The notes below the pieces were generated by a model. That model saw only the letters and a list, made by a program, of their open reading frames with translations. It had not been told where the DNA came from and made no database searches. Of a stretch of 15,723 nucleotides of DNA, positions 13,938 through 15,723 are shown piece after piece. The position numbers and the translations under genes are program-made. This DNA comes from JBJXHB01 sp046160725 (GTDB taxonomy: Bacteria; Pseudomonadota; Gammaproteobacteria; Burkholderiales; Burkholderiaceae_C), in assembly GCA_046160725.1 (NCBI GenBank), contig JBJXHB010000544.1:1-15723 (forward strand), in the 5' to 3' direction. Numbering within the stretch: the first letter of the stretch is position 1; each line of letters opens with the position of its first letter.

Positions 13938-15406
13938 CTACGGCTTTCGCGCGGTCCAGCCGTAGGGGAAGTGGATTCGCTCATGGCCTTTTTTGCGGAA
14001 TGACAGATAGTTGATCGTCAGCAGGTGCGTTGGCACGACCATCTGCTCTGCCAATCGCTCTTCGAATTTTTCGATGCTGAGTTTTCGCGCATCGGAGGCT
14101 CACCGGGCACGGCTGCGTAATCATCGTCTTCAAGCCAGAGGATGCTTGCGCCGCCGCAATGCAGCGATTCGAGGACATGACCGGAGGTGGCGGGGTCCGG
14201 CGTGGTGACGACATCGACCACGAGCGGATGCTTCTTGCCGGGGATCGAATGGAAGCGGCCCGCGTCCGGCAGCAGACATTCGGCGATGAAATCAAAGCTC
14301 GGCGACAGTTCCTTGTGCTGCTGCAGAAAGAACAGGTCCTGGAACCTGCGCGTCTTGAACTCCTCTCGCAGCCGTGCCTTGGGGTCGTAGAAGACCTCGA
14401 ACAGCATGCCGTCGAGCAAAGCCTTGCGCTTGTCCGCCCTCATGCCCAGGGTGCGGGTGACGAAGCTGCTGAGGTAGGCGCTGGCGCCGTGGGAACCGCC
14501 GCAGGCGGCCTGGTAGATATTGCGTCCGACCACGAACAAGGAGTCAAGCGACGCCTTGTTCGCACCGGCAGCAGTGAACTCTTCAATCGCCGGGTTTTGT
14601 GTCGGCCAGGTCTGGCTTTTCAACGCCCGGATCACCTGGTGCGAGGCCTTGGCCTCATCGAGGACGAACAGGCTGTCGCTCAACGCCTCGTTCGAGTAGT
14701 CGTCGATGCGCGCACCCAGGCTCAGGTTGAAAAAGAACTCCCCCGACAATGACGTGTGTTCCCAGGAGATCTGCTTGCGCCGCGTCGCGGCGCTGAGCGT
14801 GTTCCGCACCCGTTTGAACATGCTCTCGATCGAGCAGTCAGGCGTCGCGATGTGCTGAAGCAGGGCCGCGGTGTACGCGCCGTTGCGGCCTCGTCCATCG
14901 CTCGCCACTTGTCCGGGTGAGGTGGCGTAGGCGATCAGGGTTCCCTTGGGCGCGTACACCGGCGCCAGGCCTCGACTAGTCGACGAGCGGGTCCAGGCGC
15001 GCTCGAAAGGATTGTCGCGACAGGCGTCGAGGATGATGATGTTCGTCGTGGTGTCCGCCTTCTCCATCACCTCGATCACCCGGTTCAGGGGAAGTGACGA
15101 ATGCTTGGCTTCCACCTCGCCCTCGGTATCGGTATCCACCGCCGCAAGGTAGTTCTCGCCGTCGATCTGCATGCCGTGACCGGCAAAGAAGAACAGCCCG
15201 ACATCGTTGCCCACCAACGAGCGTTTGAAGCGCTTGAGCGCCCGGTCGAGGTCGCTGTTCGAGCAGTCGATCAGCTTGACCACCTCGAAGCCGCAGGCGT
15301 CGAGCTTGGCCGCCACGTCGTCCGCGTCGTTGCCGGGATTCTTGAGTTTGCTGCTGCCCTCATAGGCGGCATTTCCGATCACCAGAGCGGTCAGATGTCG
15401 GCTCAT
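13938..15406 (-). pseudogene. Caspase-family (peptidase C14) protein, C-terminus frameshifted
   Basis: Start ATG 15406 overlaps the stop of the upstream MazF-like gene. The caspase domain (residues about 4-230) opens with ALVIGNAAYEGSSKLKNPGNDA and has the catalytic dyad His77 (FFFAGHGMQIDGENYL) and Cys129 (IIILDACRDNPF), with RGLAPVYAPKGTLIAYATSP after it; all look intact. A C-terminal domain of about 250 residues (SLFVVGRNIYQAACGGSHGAS, LLDGMLFEVFYDPKARL) is not recognised. As written the frame stops at 14018 (462 residues) after a poor-looking tail. From about 14093 the -1 frame reads DARKLSIEKFEERLAEQMVV and runs to a TAG at 13938, giving 489 residues. A TGA in that frame at 14100-14102 confines the shift to just after it; one lost C in a CCC run would explain it. 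The protease may still work with a changed tail. Confidence 0.85.
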
Positions 15407-15723
15407 GCGGTTGCTGCCCGGAACGCTGCCTGGACGGCGCGAACCAGGGACGGGTGCAGGGTGCCCAGCTTCGGCGTCTGCCCGTGGGGCGCGGCCGGCG
15501 GGACCGAGAACCATTCGGTGGTGTACGGGAGGTCGAGGGCTTGTCTCAGGTCGAACTTGGTGTCGTAGCTGAGACCGGCGGCTTCATAGGCTGCTGGATT
15601 GCGGTCGCGTAGGACGGAAAACTCACCGCGGTGCAGTGCCGTGGTGCGTTGGCTGGTGCCGTAGGCGACGCGTACGGTGAACTGCGGCGCGTCGTCGTCG
15701 AAGACAGCCAGGATCAGGGCCGG
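15403..15723 (-). CDS. PemK/MazF-like protein, C-terminal part (5' end outside window)
   Basis: A frame of 107 codons is open from the right edge to TGA at 15405-15403, overlapping the caspase ATG. It reads PALILAVFDDDAPQFTVRVAYGTSQR, split here as one beta-rich section, then HRGEFSVLRDRNPAAYEAAGL, SYDTKFDLRQALDLPYTTEWF and GQTPKLGTLHPSLVRA. The pattern 'RPALIL...VAYGTSQ...GEF...AGL...TKFDL...LPY' is like proteins annotated as PemK/MazF-type, an SH3-like fold that in toxins cuts RNA. The true N-terminus and any antitoxin are out of view, and the family call is from memory of the pattern. Overlap with the caspase gene indicates one operon. Confidence 0.6.
   Translation of the reverse strand, partial: PALILAVFDDDAPQFTVRVAYGTSQRTTALHRGEFSVLRDRNPAAYEAAGLSYDTKFDLRQALDLPYTTEWFSVPPAAPHGQTPKLGTLHPSLVRAVQAAFRAATA

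Noticed and set aside
14041..14100. Programmed -1 frameshift in the caspase gene
   Set aside because: No X-XXY-YYZ heptamer in the right phase and no obvious stimulatory hairpin; a lost C is simpler.

Overview
The window is very GC-rich, with dense, mostly overlapping genes. Its gene families (MlaE/MlaF/MCE with a PqiC-type lipoprotein, a Crp/Fnr regulator, CHASE3 kinase, DUF883/YqjE/YqjK-like membrane proteins, DUF3309, DUF1328) look most like a betaproteobacterium of the order Burkholderiales. That is an inference from protein style; no rRNA or tRNA is present to confirm it.

Left part (1-3708, + strand): the C-terminus of a Crp/Fnr-type regulator is followed after about 20 bases by a phospholipid-transport operon. 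It encodes an MlaE-like permease, an MlaF-like ATPase, an MlaD-like MCE protein and an auxiliary lipoprotein. The junctions ATPase/MCE and MCE/lipoprotein are tight or overlapping. The MCE start is odd: the best-placed start codon is ATC.

Centre (3785-11279) is an envelope and stress block. On the + strand lie a collagen-like G-X-T lipoprotein, a DUF3309 mini-protein, a small unknown protein overlapping a LuxR-type response regulator, a secreted double beta/gamma-crystallin protein with a glycine zipper, tiny ORFs, and an Fe-type superoxide dismutase. On the - strand, read from right to left, lie a stand-alone receiver, a CHASE3 histidine kinase of the NarL class, a DUF1328 mini-protein, and a tightly coupled DUF883 / YqjE-like / YqjK-like / 90-residue membrane protein operon. 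A motif GTAGGACA, present as a near-perfect 18-base palindrome before the receiver gene and as half-sites before the DUF1328 and crystallin genes, suggests that the phosphorelay controls this block.

Right part (11657-15723) is an accessory island. A decayed insertion sequence with recognisable ends has eaten into the 3' end of a broken CoiA-like nuclease gene. Upstream of that, and reading the same way, is a caspase-family (C14) protein whose last 50 or so residues have been put out of frame by an apparent 1-base deletion. Before it is the C-terminal part of a PemK/MazF-like protein, overlapping the caspase start by ATGA. The MazF-like / caspase / CoiA-like order looks like a degrading, possibly undescribed, defence or abortive-infection operon and is the most interesting part of the window.
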